A DNA stretch of 43,675 bases from Elainella sp. Prado103 (GTDB taxonomy: Bacteria > Cyanobacteriota > Cyanobacteriia > Elainellales > Elainellaceae): positions 1 to 43,675 of the forward strand of contig JALOOM010000043.1 of assembly GCA_025454395.1 (NCBI GenBank), in the 5' to 3' direction. Under the pieces are notes generated by a model that had not been told where the DNA came from, did not search any database, and saw only the letters and a program-made list of their open reading frames with translations. A program made the position numbers and the translations under genes. The stretch's first letter is position 1, and each line of letters opens with the position of its first letter. Shown one piece after another: positions 7,808 through 16,658 of this stretch.

Positions 7808-8089
7808 TTACGCTCCATCCTCAGGTAAATCTGGCGGTTCAGGTTTCGGAGCATCCAGCAATTCAGCTTTCGAGCGTTTGAGGGTTTTCCAAAGTCGGCG
7901 AATCTCTTCATAGGCTTCATCCGGCGAGATTTTTCCGCCCGTCTCTAACCCACAGATGAACGCGACTTTTTGAGCAAATTCTTGCAGATTCGCATTGAAC
8001 GCAAGATTTTCTGGATTGAACTCGCCGTAATAGCGTGCTCTTGGATAGAAGAACTGCTCTTTGGATCGATCTGGATCGTTATTTGCCAC
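7808..8089 (-). CDS. Small conserved cyanobacterial protein
   Basis: A 93-residue soluble protein, acidic at its C-terminus (PKPEPPDLPEDGA). The core, YPRARYYGEFNPENLAFNAN followed by LQEFAQKVAFICGLETGGKISPDEAYEEIRRLWKTLKRSK, is of a type found across cyanobacteria without known function. It looks like a helical domain with a conserved aromatic N-terminus. Its stop lies 18 bp from the end of the convergent phosphatase gene. Codon use and composition match its neighbours, so it is likely a real gene. No membrane segment or metal motif is seen. Confidence 0.75.
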   Translation of the reverse strand: MANNDPDRSKEQFFYPRARYYGEFNPENLAFNANLQEFAQKVAFICGLETGGKISPDEAYEEIRRLWKTLKRSKAELLDAPKPEPPDLPEDGA

Positions 8090-8275
8090 AGTCTGTTCAA
8101 AAATAAAGAGCTGTTAAGAAATACAAACTAAGAAATACGGAGGACGAACGTATGCTAAACGACAGCCTGCTGCACTTGGATGATTATTGAACAATTATCA
8201 AACATAAAATGTTGCAGAATAACTGTCGTCAGGTTGATCAATATTCAGGCTGATTAGCATTATTGCCTAACCTCT

Positions 8276-8788
8276 CTAGACTGATCTACCGGCAAGATCA
8301 CTTTCAAGAATCTTTCGGGTTTGTCTCACTGCATCGATCGCTGTTTCTGCAATTCTGACTAAAGTAGGAGAGAGTTCTTGGAAAAAATTCTGACTTGCCC
8401 GACTGCATTCTAATAAAATCACTGGCTTTTGTGATTTCAAGGCGAATGCAACCTCTGAAGCAGTACCACTCCCCATCCCACAGGCAATAATGACATGGCT
8501 GGTTAAAACATTGATGCAGTTGCGGGCCTGCCCCATTCCTGTCGGGATCACAATATCGATTGTAGCGGCCGCAGCCGCAGCCTCTGTACCCGGCAAAATC
8601 CCCAGAGTTAACCCACCTGCGCTCTGCGCACCTCGACTGGCCGCCTCCATCACCCCAATGGATCGTCCTCCCGTTAGTACGATCCATCCTTGATGCGCCA
8701 TGGCGATCCCCAATTGGTAAGCAACCTGGCACTCTTGTGCTGTCGCCTGCTCTCCTGGGCCCATAATTCCAACGATCGGGCATCGCAT
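8276..8788 (-). CDS. LOG-like / SLOG family nucleotide-binding protein
   Basis: A 170-residue Rossmann-type protein of the TIGR00725/SLOG branch related to lysine decarboxylase-like (LOG) phosphoribohydrolases. The signatures are IVGIMGPGEQAT at the N-terminus, LTGGRSIGVMEAASRGAQSAGGLTLGILPG for nucleotide binding, and a glycine-rich GMGSGTASEVAFALKSQKPVILL in place of the LOG motif PGGxGTxxE. In this branch the second motif usually reads GGxGT; here it is GMGSGT, so activity toward nucleotide monophosphates cannot be assumed. It is a single gene on the minus strand with a small gap on both sides. The function remains general: binding of a nucleotide or related ligand. Confidence 0.8.
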   Translation of the reverse strand: MRCPIVGIMGPGEQATAQECQVAYQLGIAMAHQGWIVLTGGRSIGVMEAASRGAQSAGGLTLGILPGTEAAAAAATIDIVIPTGMGQARNCINVLTSHVIIACGMGSGTASEVAFALKSQKPVILLECSRASQNFFQELSPTLVRIAETAIDAVRQTRKILESDLAGRSV

Positions 8789-8905
8789 ATTACTACTAAG
8801 TTGAATATTGAGTTGGATCAGGTGACTTGCTGACAGCAGTAACTCGCTAAAACGCGAACTAGAGAGACTTCTAGAACTATAGCAGGCTAGAAACGATTGA
8901 GAATA

Positions 8906-9087
8906 CTAGCGATCCCAACTCGATTGTTCTCCTTGTTGCTCCCTTCGACGATCAAGGTTCGAAGCAATTGCTCCACCCAGCAGTGCCAATCCATTAGAGC
9001 CGGGATTCGTCAGATGTTTGGATGAATGCTCATGTTTGGTGACAACCCTACCAAGCTGGGCAAACTGAAGTCAGTGATTTTTGCCAT
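8906..9087 (-). pseudogene. Possible small frameshifted gene
   Basis: Two overlapping minus-strand frames together read like one small protein. From ATG at 9087 the first gives MAKITDFSLPSLVGLSPN before reaching a stop. The neighbouring frame then continues KHEHSSKHLTNPGSNGLALL, GGAIASNLDRRREQQ, to a stop at 8906. Joined by one frame change near 9040 they would make about 60 residues. The start would be divergent from the glycosyltransferase ATG at 9097. I do not recognise the family. This is either a decayed gene, a sequencing error or chance. Confidence 0.25.
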
Positions 9088-9096
9088 CCTGTTGCT

Positions 9097-10185
9097 ATGA
9101 GCAATCTCAAGAGCCTCGATCGTTTTAGTTTAAGCGATCCCCTACTGCCCTCCCTGTCAGTGATCATTCCAATCTACAACGGAGAAGCCGATCTGCCAGA
9201 GTTGATTGCCACCCTTCAGCAGCAAGATTACCCAAGCGATCGGGTCGAATTCTTGCTGGTTGATAACCATAGCCAAGATGGTACTGCAACTCAGCTTCGA
9301 GCAATTAGCCGCCAGGATCAACGCTTTCACAGCTTATCAGAAACTCAAATTCAGAGTTCCTATGCCGCTCGAAATTGTGGGATCCGGGCTGCCAAGGGCG
9401 AAATTTTGGTGTTCACCGATGCAGACTGTCGGCCACAACCACAGTGGCTACAGGCGATCGTGCACCCTTTTCTCGATCCTGTCCAAAGTGCAACCCTTGG
9501 GATTGTAGCAGGCGAAATTGCTGCCCTGCCTGGACATTCACTATTAGAGCGCTATGCAGAACGCCGGGATATCCTTTCGCAGCGTCACACCCTGACCCAT
9601 CCTTACTGTCCCTATGGTCAAACCGCAAATTTAGCAGTTCGTCGGTGCTTATTTGACCAGGTTGGGTTATTTCGGCCCTATCTCACTACCGGCGGAGATG
9701 CCGACCTATGTTGGCGGATTTTGCGATCGGGACAATGGCAATGGCAGTGGGCGGAACAGGCCATTGTCCAGCACCGTCATCGAACTACGTTGCCAGAGCT
9801 ACGCAGCCAATGGCAGCGCTACGGGCGATCGAATCGGTATTTGCACGAATTGCATGGGGTAGAGCTCATGCCACCCCTAACCCGATCGGATCGTCTGCGA
9901 CGCTGGGGGCGGTGGTTACTCAAAGAACTGCCCCTCAACTTCATAAAAGTTCATACTTTAGGGACTGGCATTTCCAACTGGATTGATGCGATGGTAGAGA
10001 CACCACTTGACTTATTGTGTCAGCAAGCCCGCTGGCAAGGACAATGTCAGGCACAACTCCCTGATGAGGCCCGCCAGATTGAATGGCTATTGCCAGGGCG
10101 ATTTTTACCAGAAGTACCACCCGGTTTCGCGGATATTGCTTTTCCTGATACTGCGCCAACTCTCCCAGTTGGGTTAACAGATTGA
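9097..10185 (+). CDS. Family 2 glycosyltransferase
   Basis: A 362-residue inverting glycosyltransferase with the GT-A fold, expected to transfer a sugar from a nucleotide donor to a polysaccharide or lipid acceptor at the cytoplasmic face. Motifs are SVIIPIYNGEADLPELIATL (residues 21-40), EFLLVDNHSQDGT (about 51-63), YAARNCGIRAAKG, the metal-binding FTDADCRP (DxD type, near residue 109), and GGDADLCWRI near 201, the conserved acidic motif before the QxxRW-like region. There is no clear membrane helix, so it is probably peripheral. No other polysaccharide genes flank it, so its product cannot be assigned. Confidence 0.9.
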   Translation: MSNLKSLDRFSLSDPLLPSLSVIIPIYNGEADLPELIATLQQQDYPSDRVEFLLVDNHSQDGTATQLRAISRQDQRFHSLSETQIQSSYAARNCGIRAAKGEILVFTDADCRPQPQWLQAIVHPFLDPVQSATLGIVAGEIAALPGHSLLERYAERRDILSQRHTLTHPYCPYGQTANLAVRRCLFDQVGLFRPYLTTGGDADLCWRILRSGQWQWQWAEQAIVQHRHRTTLPELRSQWQRYGRSNRYLHELHGVELMPPLTRSDRLRRWGRWLLKELPLNFIKVHTLGTGISNWIDAMVETPLDLLCQQARWQGQCQAQLPDEARQIEWLLPGRFLPEVPPGFADIAFPDTAPTLPVGLTD

Positions 10186-10351
10186 TCAGGTCAACTTTTT
10201 GATCAGGTCAACCTTCTCAATCAGGCTGATAGACTCCTGAATCGATCGCCAACAAATGCCAGTGATGTTTTCTTGGTTGTTCTCTTGCTCCGATCACCTT
10301 CCTCCAGATGCTTCTCCCAATCCGCCCGCCAAAACAGCAAGGGCTAAGGTC

Positions 10352-12157
10352 ATGAAACAGGGATTGATGGGCTGGCTCTGTGGGATAGCGGTAATACTGG
10401 GAGGGGTGCCTGCTGGACAAACCGCAGAGCGGGTCACAGTGCGGTTGGGAATGCTGAAGCAAACCCTATCGATTACTGATTTGGAGCAGTTTGCCGAGAC
10501 AGGACAGGTGCCGCCAGCCCTGCAACTCTATGCCCCCCTGCTGAACGACACTGTGCAGTATACCTTGAACAGTCGGCTTCAGCTCGATCCCAGCGTGGGA
10601 GATAAGTTGGTGGAAGACTTGCTGCATTCCTCCGCGGGTGAACGGTTCCTGAACACGTTACAGGTAGCCATCCCCGATGCCAGTGCAGCTCAGATCCAGG
10701 TTGCGCTAATGCAAGCGGCAAAGCATCCAGAGGGTATGAGCTTATTGGGGCTATTGCAAGCCTTTCCGAAGCAGACGGTTACTGTTGATGCCGCCGCCGC
10801 CATTGCCCTAGTGTCTCAACTGAACCTGCCTTATTGGCAGAGCCAAGCCCTGAGTTCCATTCTCAATCAAGAATTAACGGTTGCCAGTCAACCGATTCAA
10901 ACCGAATTTGATCCGACCAAAACGGGGCAAGCCTGGGTTTGGAAACAGACCATGGTACTCAAGGATTATCAGCGAGATCGCACGATTCCAGTCGATCTCT
11001 ATTGGTCGCGTCGCACTCAAGGCCCTTTGGTTGTGATCTCCCATGGGTTTGGAGCCGATCGGCGTTTCTTGGGTTATCTGGCCTATCACTTGGCATCCTA
11101 TGGCTTAACGGTCGTGGCACTAGAGCATCCAGCCAGTAATGTGGCCTGGTTGACAAGCGATCCTATACATGCATCTCGTACCCAGCCTAAGAGCAATATT
11201 TTACCGGCAACTGAATTTATCGATCGCCCACAGGATGTGAGTTTTGTCCTCGATCGGCTCAGTCGGTTGAACCAGTTTTCGAATACCCTACAGGGCAAAT
11301 TCAACACCGATGAAGTCACTGTGATTGGTCATTCCTTAGGAGGGTATACCGCGTTGGCGCTGGCTGGGGCTGATCTGAGCCTGGATTATTTGCGGCAATT
11401 TTGCAACGATCCCAGTCCTGTCATCTTTTCCCCTGCTGATTTACTGCAATGTAACGCTGCTGATCTGCAAGTACCCCAAAAGCGGTTGCGAGATGAACGG
11501 GTTGTACAGACTATTTTGCTCAATCCGGTGATCGGACGGCTCTTTAACCCCAAAAGCTTGGCTCAGGTTCAGGTGCCGACCCTCATGCTCACGGGTACAG
11601 ATGATTCGATTACACCAGCGGTGAGTCAGCAGTTTCTACCCTTTACCCAGTTGCAAACTTCGAAATATCTTCTGACAGCGATTGGCGGAACCCATCTAAG
11701 TGTGGGGGATCCGAGCAATCTCAACCATGTGGTCACCCAAAGTATTTTTGTCCGAGAGCGATCGGAGCAGGAGACCGAGCCTTTACGTCAGCTTTTGAAA
11801 GGCGTGAGCCTGGCCTTTATCAAACAACAGACTCCAGAAGCCGATCGCTACCGCATTTTTCTGACTTCTGCCTACGCCCAATCTTTCTCAACCGAGCAGG
11901 TCAAACTACGCCTCAACTCTCAACTGCCGCCTCACTTTGTCAAGCGTCTGAAAATTGCTGCCCTACCGATGGAGCAATTGATTGCCAGCACCCTAGCTAA
12001 AGGGAAGACAGAAGCGCAGGGAGCTTGTTATGCCCAGTTGCAATGTACACTCGGAAGCCTGCCACTGGTTATGTTTATTCTGCCGGGTGGCTTGCCCTTG
12101 GCGGCTAATCAGATTTTTAAGTGGCATCGCCGTCGCCCTGATCGTAAGTCGCCTTGA
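10352..12157 (+). CDS. DUF1400-containing alpha/beta hydrolase, exported
   Basis: A large secreted or periplasmic hydrolase of a cyanobacterial type. From ATG 10352 the first residues, KQGLMGWLCGIAVILGGVPAG before QTAERV, form a signal peptide. The next 130 residues match DUF1400 (VTVRLGMLKQTLSITDLEQF, then ALIVSQLN-like segments). The second half is an alpha/beta hydrolase with an oxyanion strand VISHGFGADRRF, nucleophile elbow GHSLGGY, acid in TGTDDSITP and histidine in GGTHLSVGD, so the Ser-Asp-His triad is complete. A C-terminal extension of about 100 residues ends with a second hydrophobic helix. A longer in-frame start (10256) would put a cysteine-rich leader in front of the signal peptide and is less likely. 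The substrate is unknown; related proteins are annotated as lipases or dienelactone hydrolase-like. Confidence 0.88.
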   Translation: MKQGLMGWLCGIAVILGGVPAGQTAERVTVRLGMLKQTLSITDLEQFAETGQVPPALQLYAPLLNDTVQYTLNSRLQLDPSVGDKLVEDLLHSSAGERFLNTLQVAIPDASAAQIQVALMQAAKHPEGMSLLGLLQAFPKQTVTVDAAAAIALVSQLNLPYWQSQALSSILNQELTVASQPIQTEFDPTKTGQAWVWKQTMVLKDYQRDRTIPVDLYWSRRTQGPLVVISHGFGADRRFLGYLAYHLASYGLTVVALEHPASNVAWLTSDPIHASRTQPKSNILPATEFIDRPQDVSFVLDRLSRLNQFSNTLQGKFNTDEVTVIGHSLGGYTALALAGADLSLDYLRQFCNDPSPVIFSPADLLQCNAADLQVPQKRLRDERVVQTILLNPVIGRLFNPKSLAQVQVPTLMLTGTDDSITPAVSQQFLPFTQLQTSKYLLTAIGGTHLSVGDPSNLNHVVTQSIFVRERSEQETEPLRQLLKGVSLAFIKQQTPEADRYRIFLTSAYAQSFSTEQVKLRLNSQLPPHFVKRLKIAALPMEQLIASTLAKGKTEAQGACYAQLQCTLGSLPLVMFILPGGLPLAANQIFKWHRRRPDRKSP

Positions 12158-12380
12158 TTGTTGTAATTTCTGGCATTGCCGCCTCCATTGCCCAGATTGC
12201 CCATTGCCCATTGCCCAGACAAATCCTTCTACGGAGGTAAGTTACTCGATTCTTTCGCTACATTTGAACTATCAGGGATTTTGAAGTGCAGAGTGGCTTG
12301 AAGTTGGTGCGGATCCGTAACCGTTTGTCACGCTAGAAAACCGCATTGCTGTTTTGTCTGGGCTAAGGGTGGAGCTTACC

Positions 12381-12851
12381 GTGAATTTATTACAAGTTGC
12401 TACAAACACCAATCCACCTGGTTTTACCGTCTGGATTATCTTGGGGTTTATCTTCTTGTTGCTTGGTGCAACGGTCGGTGAACCAACCGCAGCCTCCCTA
12501 GGCATTGCAGCGATTATTACAGCGATCGTGGCGTTGACAGTTTCGTCCCTTTCTCTTCAGATTGTGATTTGGGGAATCCTTTCCATTGCTTTGACGATCG
12601 TATTACGAGGAATGGTTCCCACCCCCACTCGCGATACCCAGGCTAATACGCAGGCGATCGTTTCAGAAACAATCCCCAAGGGAGGTGTGGGATGGGTGTC
12701 CTATGAAGGGGCATTGTGGAAAGCCCGCTGTCAAATGCCTGATGTGGCAATCGCACCCGGACAAACGGTTCAAGTGTTAGGGCGGCAAGGTCTCACGCTA
12801 ATTGTGATACCCAGTGATTTTGCAGATGAGGAGTATGACCGTGTGAATTAA
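12381..12851 (+). CDS. NfeD family membrane protein
   Basis: A short NfeD protein (about 157 residues from the GTG at 12381). An N-terminal membrane region holds three helices: TVWIILGFIFLLLGATVG, LGIAAIITAIVALTV and IVIWGILSIALTIVLRG. An OB-fold follows, typical of NfeD, with GGVGWVSYEGALWKARCQ and QTVQVLGRQGLTLIVIPS. NfeD proteins work with stomatin/SPFH proteins in membrane microdomains, and a stomatin-like gene lies 410 bp downstream in the same direction. The GTG start is preferred because GGTGGAG lies a few bases upstream. A TTG at 12354 is also in frame, and no ATG is available. Confidence 0.88.
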   Translation: MNLLQVATNTNPPGFTVWIILGFIFLLLGATVGEPTAASLGIAAIITAIVALTVSSLSLQIVIWGILSIALTIVLRGMVPTPTRDTQANTQAIVSETIPKGGVGWVSYEGALWKARCQMPDVAIAPGQTVQVLGRQGLTLIVIPSDFADEEYDRVN

Positions 12852-12987
12852 ACAAAGTTTCCCAGGATGGGCGGAGTCAAGAAAAAACGTGAGTTTAGAC
12901 TTCTTTGAGTTTAGACTTCTTAAATTTCTGAAATATTATTTGAGATTTTGCCACTCAGAATCGCTCGATTAAGAGTCACTCCCTAAG

Positions 12988-13039
12988 AATGGGTTGAACT
13001 GATGGGTTGAACTGATGGGTTGAACTGATGGGTTGAACT
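12988..13039 (+). repeat. Tandem repeat, 13 bp x 4
   Basis: Four 13-bp units GATGGGTTGAACT, the first with one change, in the nfeD-stomatin gap. Confidence 0.9.
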
Positions 13040-13110
13040 GGGATGATGCGAATTTGGATGTTCAGTAGATGAAGAGCCACTAATCGGAATTAATTGATTG
13101 GAATTAATTA

Positions 13111-13135
13111 AATTGAATTGAATTGAATTGAATTG
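13111..13135 (+). repeat. Pentanucleotide run (AATTG) x 5
   Basis: A perfect run of five AATTG units, flanked by degenerate AATTA/GAATT words. It lies about 125 bp upstream of the stomatin start and could vary in length by slippage. Confidence 0.9.
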
Positions 13136-13261
13136 AAATTTTCAGAACTCACATTGCAGTTTTAATTGCAGATTTATCTGAGTTAATTACTGGTATTTTC
13201 GAACTCATTGGTCACTCATTGGTATTTAATTGGTCACCGCGCGACTCAGGAGAAAGCACAC

Positions 13262-14212
13262 ATGAACACGTTAGTCTGGGTTTTTGCAGTGGTCTTAACC
13301 GTAGTCGGTGCGACGGTTGGATCGGTGCGTCGGGTGACTCAAGGCAATGAAGCCCTGGTTGAACGTTTAGGGCGATATCATCGTAAGCTTTCGCCTGGGC
13401 TTAACTTCGGGGTTTTTCCTATTATTGATGAAGTGGTGGTGGAAGCTTCAACACGGGAGCGAACATTAGATATTAAACCGAGTGGTGTAATTACTAGCGA
13501 TAGTGTTACTTTGCGGATTGATGCTGTAATTTTCTGGCGAATCATTGACCTGTTCTCGGCTCATTATGAGATTGAAAATGTTGAGGAAGCATTGACGAAT
13601 TTAGTCACTACCACATTGCGATCGAAAATTGGGGAAATGGATTTGCAAGAAACCTATTCATCGCGAGAAGAGATCAACAAAGCACTGCTCGAAAGCCTAG
13701 ATGAGGCAACTGAGCCTTGGGGTGTCAAGGTCACCAGAGTGGAAATTCAAGATATCGAACTACCGGAAGAACTACGAAAGTCGCTAGAACAGGAGCGAGC
13801 TGCCCAAAGTAAGAAACGGGCCGCCATTGCTGAAGCGGAAGGAGAACGAGAAGCCGCGATCGCAGCCGCAGAAGGGCAACGTCAAGCCGCAATTAAAAAT
13901 GCAGAAGCCATCGCTGAATCCGTTAAACGCATCGCCGAGGCCATGCCAACCCAAGCCAGCCCTCAGGAAATCCTGCGATATTTAGTGATGCAACGCTATG
14001 TCGAGGCAAATTTACAACTGGGGCAAAGCACTAACTCGAAAGTTATTTTCATGAATCCAAGGGATATTACGGAAAATATTGATGCCTTGCTGCGGGATCG
14101 CATCGTTGATTACACATATCGTCACCCTGATGGGTCTGGGAATGCTGCCCCCCCGTCTTCACCCAATGCCCCATCGGCTGAACCGCCCCCATCTTCCCCA
14201 CCGAACCCTTAG
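13262..14212 (+). CDS. Stomatin-like SPFH (band 7) protein
   Basis: A membrane-anchored scaffold protein of 316 residues. A single N-terminal helix (LVWVFAVVLTVVGATVGSV) is followed by the SPFH domain (RRVTQGNEALVERLGRYHRKLSPGLNF ... VTLRIDAVIFWRI ... TTLRSKIGEMDLQETYSSREEIN). An Ala/Glu-rich coiled coil then runs through AAIAEAEGEREAAIAAAEGQ, and the tail is Pro/Ser-rich. Such proteins oligomerise in lipid microdomains and partner with NfeD, encoded just upstream. ATG 13262 is chosen because AGGAG stands ten bases before it and the membrane helix starts there; the frame is open further upstream. The proline-rich tail of about 25 residues is a lineage-specific addition. Confidence 0.93.
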   Translation: MNTLVWVFAVVLTVVGATVGSVRRVTQGNEALVERLGRYHRKLSPGLNFGVFPIIDEVVVEASTRERTLDIKPSGVITSDSVTLRIDAVIFWRIIDLFSAHYEIENVEEALTNLVTTTLRSKIGEMDLQETYSSREEINKALLESLDEATEPWGVKVTRVEIQDIELPEELRKSLEQERAAQSKKRAAIAEAEGEREAAIAAAEGQRQAAIKNAEAIAESVKRIAEAMPTQASPQEILRYLVMQRYVEANLQLGQSTNSKVIFMNPRDITENIDALLRDRIVDYTYRHPDGSGNAAPPSSPNAPSAEPPPSSPPNP

Positions 14213-14259
14213 AGAACATCAGACCAAAATGCGCTGAGATAATGACCTGTCTAAAAGAT

Positions 14260-14303
14260 TGGCATTTACTTGGCATTTACCTGGTATTTATTTGGCATTT
14301 AAT
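14260..14303 (+). repeat. Imperfect tandem repeat, 11 bp x 4
   Basis: Four imperfect copies of TGGCATTTACT (variants TGGTATTTATT and TGGCATTTAAT) in the gap between the stomatin gene and the response regulator. Confidence 0.75.
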
Positions 14304-14443
14304 AAGGGGATCACCAACAGAAAGGTGAAATATCCTTGCGGAAATAGGGTGAAATATGGGCATACTCCTAGAGATGGGATGCGGTTTATGGGTCAGTCCA
14401 CCCGATTTTGCGATCTGCACCTCTGAGATGGATACAAAGCGCT

Positions 14444-14812
14444 ATGAGTACAGTTTTGGTAGTCGATGACAGTCAAACCGTGCGTCAAATGCTCTCGGAG
14501 CTTTTGCAGAAAGGTGGGCTGACCGTAATTGAAGCGGTAAACGGCTTAGAAGCAAAAGAAAAAATTCAAGCCAAGCGCCCTGATCTAGTGATTACAGATT
14601 TGATCATGCCAGAAATGAACGGTTATGAACTATGCCGTTGGATGAAAAATGAGCCCTCAACACAAGCGATCCCGATCCTGATTTGCTCTACGAAAGATCA
14701 AGAATTCGATCGCTATTGGGGCATGAAGCAAGGGGCTGATGCCTACATTACCAAGCCCTTTCAAGCGGGAGAAATGCTGACTACTGTGAAGCAACTGCTA
14801 CGAGGCAAATAA
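14444..14812 (+). CDS. CheY-like single-domain response regulator
   Basis: A 122-residue stand-alone receiver domain. The acidic pair is D8-D9 (VLVVDDSQ), the phosphoacceptor is D52 (VITDLIMPEMNGYEL), the switch residue is T83 (LICSTKD), the aromatic is Y101, and the invariant lysine is K104 (YITKPF). No output domain is present, so it would act through protein contacts, as in the PilH/PixH-type regulators of cyanobacterial motility and phototaxis systems, which it resembles in length and in the MKNEPSTQAIPILICSTK stretch. No kinase or methyl-accepting protein is adjacent, so the pathway is inferred only from similarity. ATG 14444 starts the domain directly; the frame extends upstream without conserved sequence. 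Confidence 0.92.
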   Translation: MSTVLVVDDSQTVRQMLSELLQKGGLTVIEAVNGLEAKEKIQAKRPDLVITDLIMPEMNGYELCRWMKNEPSTQAIPILICSTKDQEFDRYWGMKQGADAYITKPFQAGEMLTTVKQLLRGK

Positions 14813-14854
14813 CGACTTCTTGTTCCTTGCCTCCTGGCTATTTTGTAAAATTTA

Positions 14855-14914
14855 CCAGTGCTCCCAGGCTACCTCTGGAGAAACTGAGCCATTCGTTCGG
14901 CTCAGACACACTGG
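14855..14914 (+). ncRNA. Candidate three-way-junction RNA element
   Basis: A closing stem CCAGTG (14855-14860) / CACTGG (14909-14914) encloses two compact hairpins. One is CTC-c-CAG...CTG-GAG (14861-14880). The other is a perfect 7-bp stem CTGAGCC/GGCTCAG (14884-14905) with an 8-nt loop. The linkers are AAA and ACA. It begins about 40 bp after the response-regulator stop. There is no T-run, so it is not an ordinary terminator. It may be a 3' UTR element, a small RNA or a palindromic DNA element. Confidence 0.35.
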
Positions 14915-14920
14915 CATACT

Positions 14921-14959
14921 TGGCTCATCAACCTGGCTCATCAACTCGACTCATCAACT
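14921..14959 (+). repeat. Tandem repeat, 13 bp x 3
   Basis: Three units TGGCTCATCAACY, the third CGACTCATCAACT, with a degenerate fourth after 14960. It directly follows the three-way-junction element. A further duplicated CAGTTCAACTTGT word lies at about 15173-15198, next to the metK stop. Confidence 0.8.
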
Positions 14960-15201
14960 TGACTCACTCAGACTGACTTACTAAAAAGAGAGGGTAAAAA
15001 TATTTGATTTTGCTGAAATGAAGCATGAATCACTGTGAATCATACTGAATTTAGCCCAATCAAAGACCTTACTCTCTCTCTTCGATCGCCGATATCATTA
15101 AGCTGCTTGGCAAGCAGGAAAGAACTTGACTGAACAGGCTCTTCAGCTAATCGGCTTAATAGGTCGAATGCCCAGTTCAACTTGTCAGTTCAACTTGTCA
15201 G

Positions 15202-16458
15202 CTAGACGGCCGAAAGGAGCTGTCCAGCCGCCTGCTTGAGCAGATCAGCCTTGTCAACTTGTTCCCAGGGTAGATCTAAATCATCACGACCGAAGTGACC
15301 ATAAGCCGCCACATCTTGGTAGAATCGCCCACCTCGATCGGCAACAAGATGCTGGAGGTTGAAGGTTTGAATGATGCCGGCTGGGCGTAGCTCAAAGTGC
15401 TGTTTCACTAAATCTAGCAAACGATCATCATCGATCGCGCCAGTACCGAAGGTATCCACCATGATACTGACTGGACGGGCTACACCGATCGCATAGCTGA
15501 GTTGGATCTCACACTTTTCGGCTAAACCGGCTGCCACAATATTTTTAGCGACATAGCGCGCCGCATAAGCAGCACTGCGATCCACCTTCGTCGGATCCTT
15601 ACCAGAGAAGGCCCCGCCGCCATGGCGAGAATACCCCCCATAGGTATCCACAATAATCTTGCGTCCAGTTAAGCCAGAATCCCCTTGGGGGCCACCTACA
15701 ACAAACTTACCAGTGGGGTTGACCAAAAACCGAGTTTTGTCATCAGGCTTAACGGCAATATCTGCGAAGCAAGGCTGGACAACATACGTCCACAGATCTG
15801 CCTTAATTTGAGCTTGCACTGCCGCAGGATCAGTAATCTCACCAATGGTTTCAGTATGTTGAGTTGAAACCAGAACCGTATCAATCCCGATAGGACGACC
15901 ATCCTCATAGGCAACGGTCACTTGCGTTTTGCCATCTGGACGCAGATAGGAGAGCTGACCTGTTTTACGCACAGCAGCAAGTTTGCGCGAAATTCGGTGA
16001 GCCAAGCTAATGGGTAATGGCATGAATTCTGGAGTTTCATTGCAGGCAAACCCAAACATCAAGCCTTGATCGCCCGCACCGATCGCATCTAATTCTTGCT
16101 CACTCTTCTGTTCGCGAGTTTCGTGGGCTTGATCGACTCCTTGAGCAATATCAGGAGATTGACCATCCAAAGCGACCTGCACCGAACAACTGTTGGCAGA
16201 GAAGCCGTTCATGGCATCGGTATAGCCAATTTCAGCAATCTTTTTGCGAGCCAGATCGATATAGTTGACCTGCGCCGCCGAGGAAATTTCCCCCGTAATC
16301 AGCACAAGCCCAGTATTGACCACAACTTCTGCAGCCACTCGGCTTTTAGGGTCTTGAGCCAATAAGGCATCCAAGATAGTATCTGAAATCTGATCGCAAA
16401 TCTTATCCGGATGTCCTTCAGTAACAGATTCCGAGGTGAAGAGGTAACGGCGAGTCAA
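15202..16458 (-). CDS. metK: S-adenosylmethionine synthetase
   Basis: Makes S-adenosylmethionine from methionine and ATP in the cytoplasm. The protein has the three-fold repeated MetK fold with [21 protein letters not shown] at the N-terminus, the ATP-binding [10 protein letters not shown], the K/D-rich [22 protein letters not shown], and the C-terminal [16 protein letters not shown] with the family's F-G-R motif. The start is taken as TTG at 16458: it begins at the conserved N-terminus (LTRRYLF) and GAGAGGAT lies about seven bases upstream. The frame is open to 16554, but that leader ([14 protein letters not shown]) is not conserved. No SAM riboswitch-like element is visible upstream. The resulting 418 residues are normal. 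Confidence 0.97.
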   Translation of the reverse strand: MTRRYLFTSESVTEGHPDKICDQISDTILDALLAQDPKSRVAAEVVVNTGLVLITGEISSAAQVNYIDLARKKIAEIGYTDAMNGFSANSCSVQVALDGQSPDIAQGVDQAHETREQKSEQELDAIGAGDQGLMFGFACNETPEFMPLPISLAHRISRKLAAVRKTGQLSYLRPDGKTQVTVAYEDGRPIGIDTVLVSTQHTETIGEITDPAAVQAQIKADLWTYVVQPCFADIAVKPDDKTRFLVNPTGKFVVGGPQGDSGLTGRKIIVDTYGGYSRHGGGAFSGKDPTKVDRSAAYAARYVAKNIVAAGLAEKCEIQLSYAIGVARPVSIMVDTFGTGAIDDDRLLDLVKQHFELRPAGIIQTFNLQHLVADRGGRFYQDVAAYGHFGRDDLDLPWEQVDKADLLKQAAGQLLSAV

Positions 16459-16610
16459 GCAAATATCCTCTCTAAACTGAACAACAAAGCTTAAATCTTT
16501 CCAAATCGTCCTATTAGTTTTGGAGGATACCACACTTCCATTTTCATTATGCAAATTTAAGAAAATTGTATTTTGATATACTAGCTCTAAAATACTGACA
16601 GTATTGAGAT

Positions 16611-16646
16611 GACTGACATGACTGACATTCCTGACATTCCTGACAT
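16611..16646 (+). repeat. Tandem repeat, 9 bp x 4
   Basis: Two units GACTGACAT followed by two units TCCTGACAT, between the metK promoter region and the end of the HAD gene. A small inverted repeat AATAC/GTATT (16591-16605) precedes it. Confidence 0.85.
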
Positions 16647-16658
16647 TGAAGTTATCTC

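Larger units (their letters stand above)
12852..13261 (+). other. Repeat-rich gap between nfeD and stomatin
   Basis: No gene is visible. It holds a duplicated GAGTTTAGACTTCTT word (around 12890-12920), a 13-bp tandem array and an AATTG pentamer run (listed separately). An AT-rich stretch then leads to the stomatin promoter and its strong AGGAG ribosome binding site. There is no obvious terminator, so read-through from nfeD is possible. Confidence 0.6.

Noticed and set aside
8304-8783. 159-codon alternative minus-strand frame over the LOG-like gene
   Set aside because: Shadow frame with atypical composition; the overlapping frame carries the family motifs.
16459-16610. SAM riboswitch upstream of metK
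   Set aside because: No conserved SAM-I, SAM-II or SAM-IV type core could be found; only a small AATAC/GTATT inverted repeat is present.
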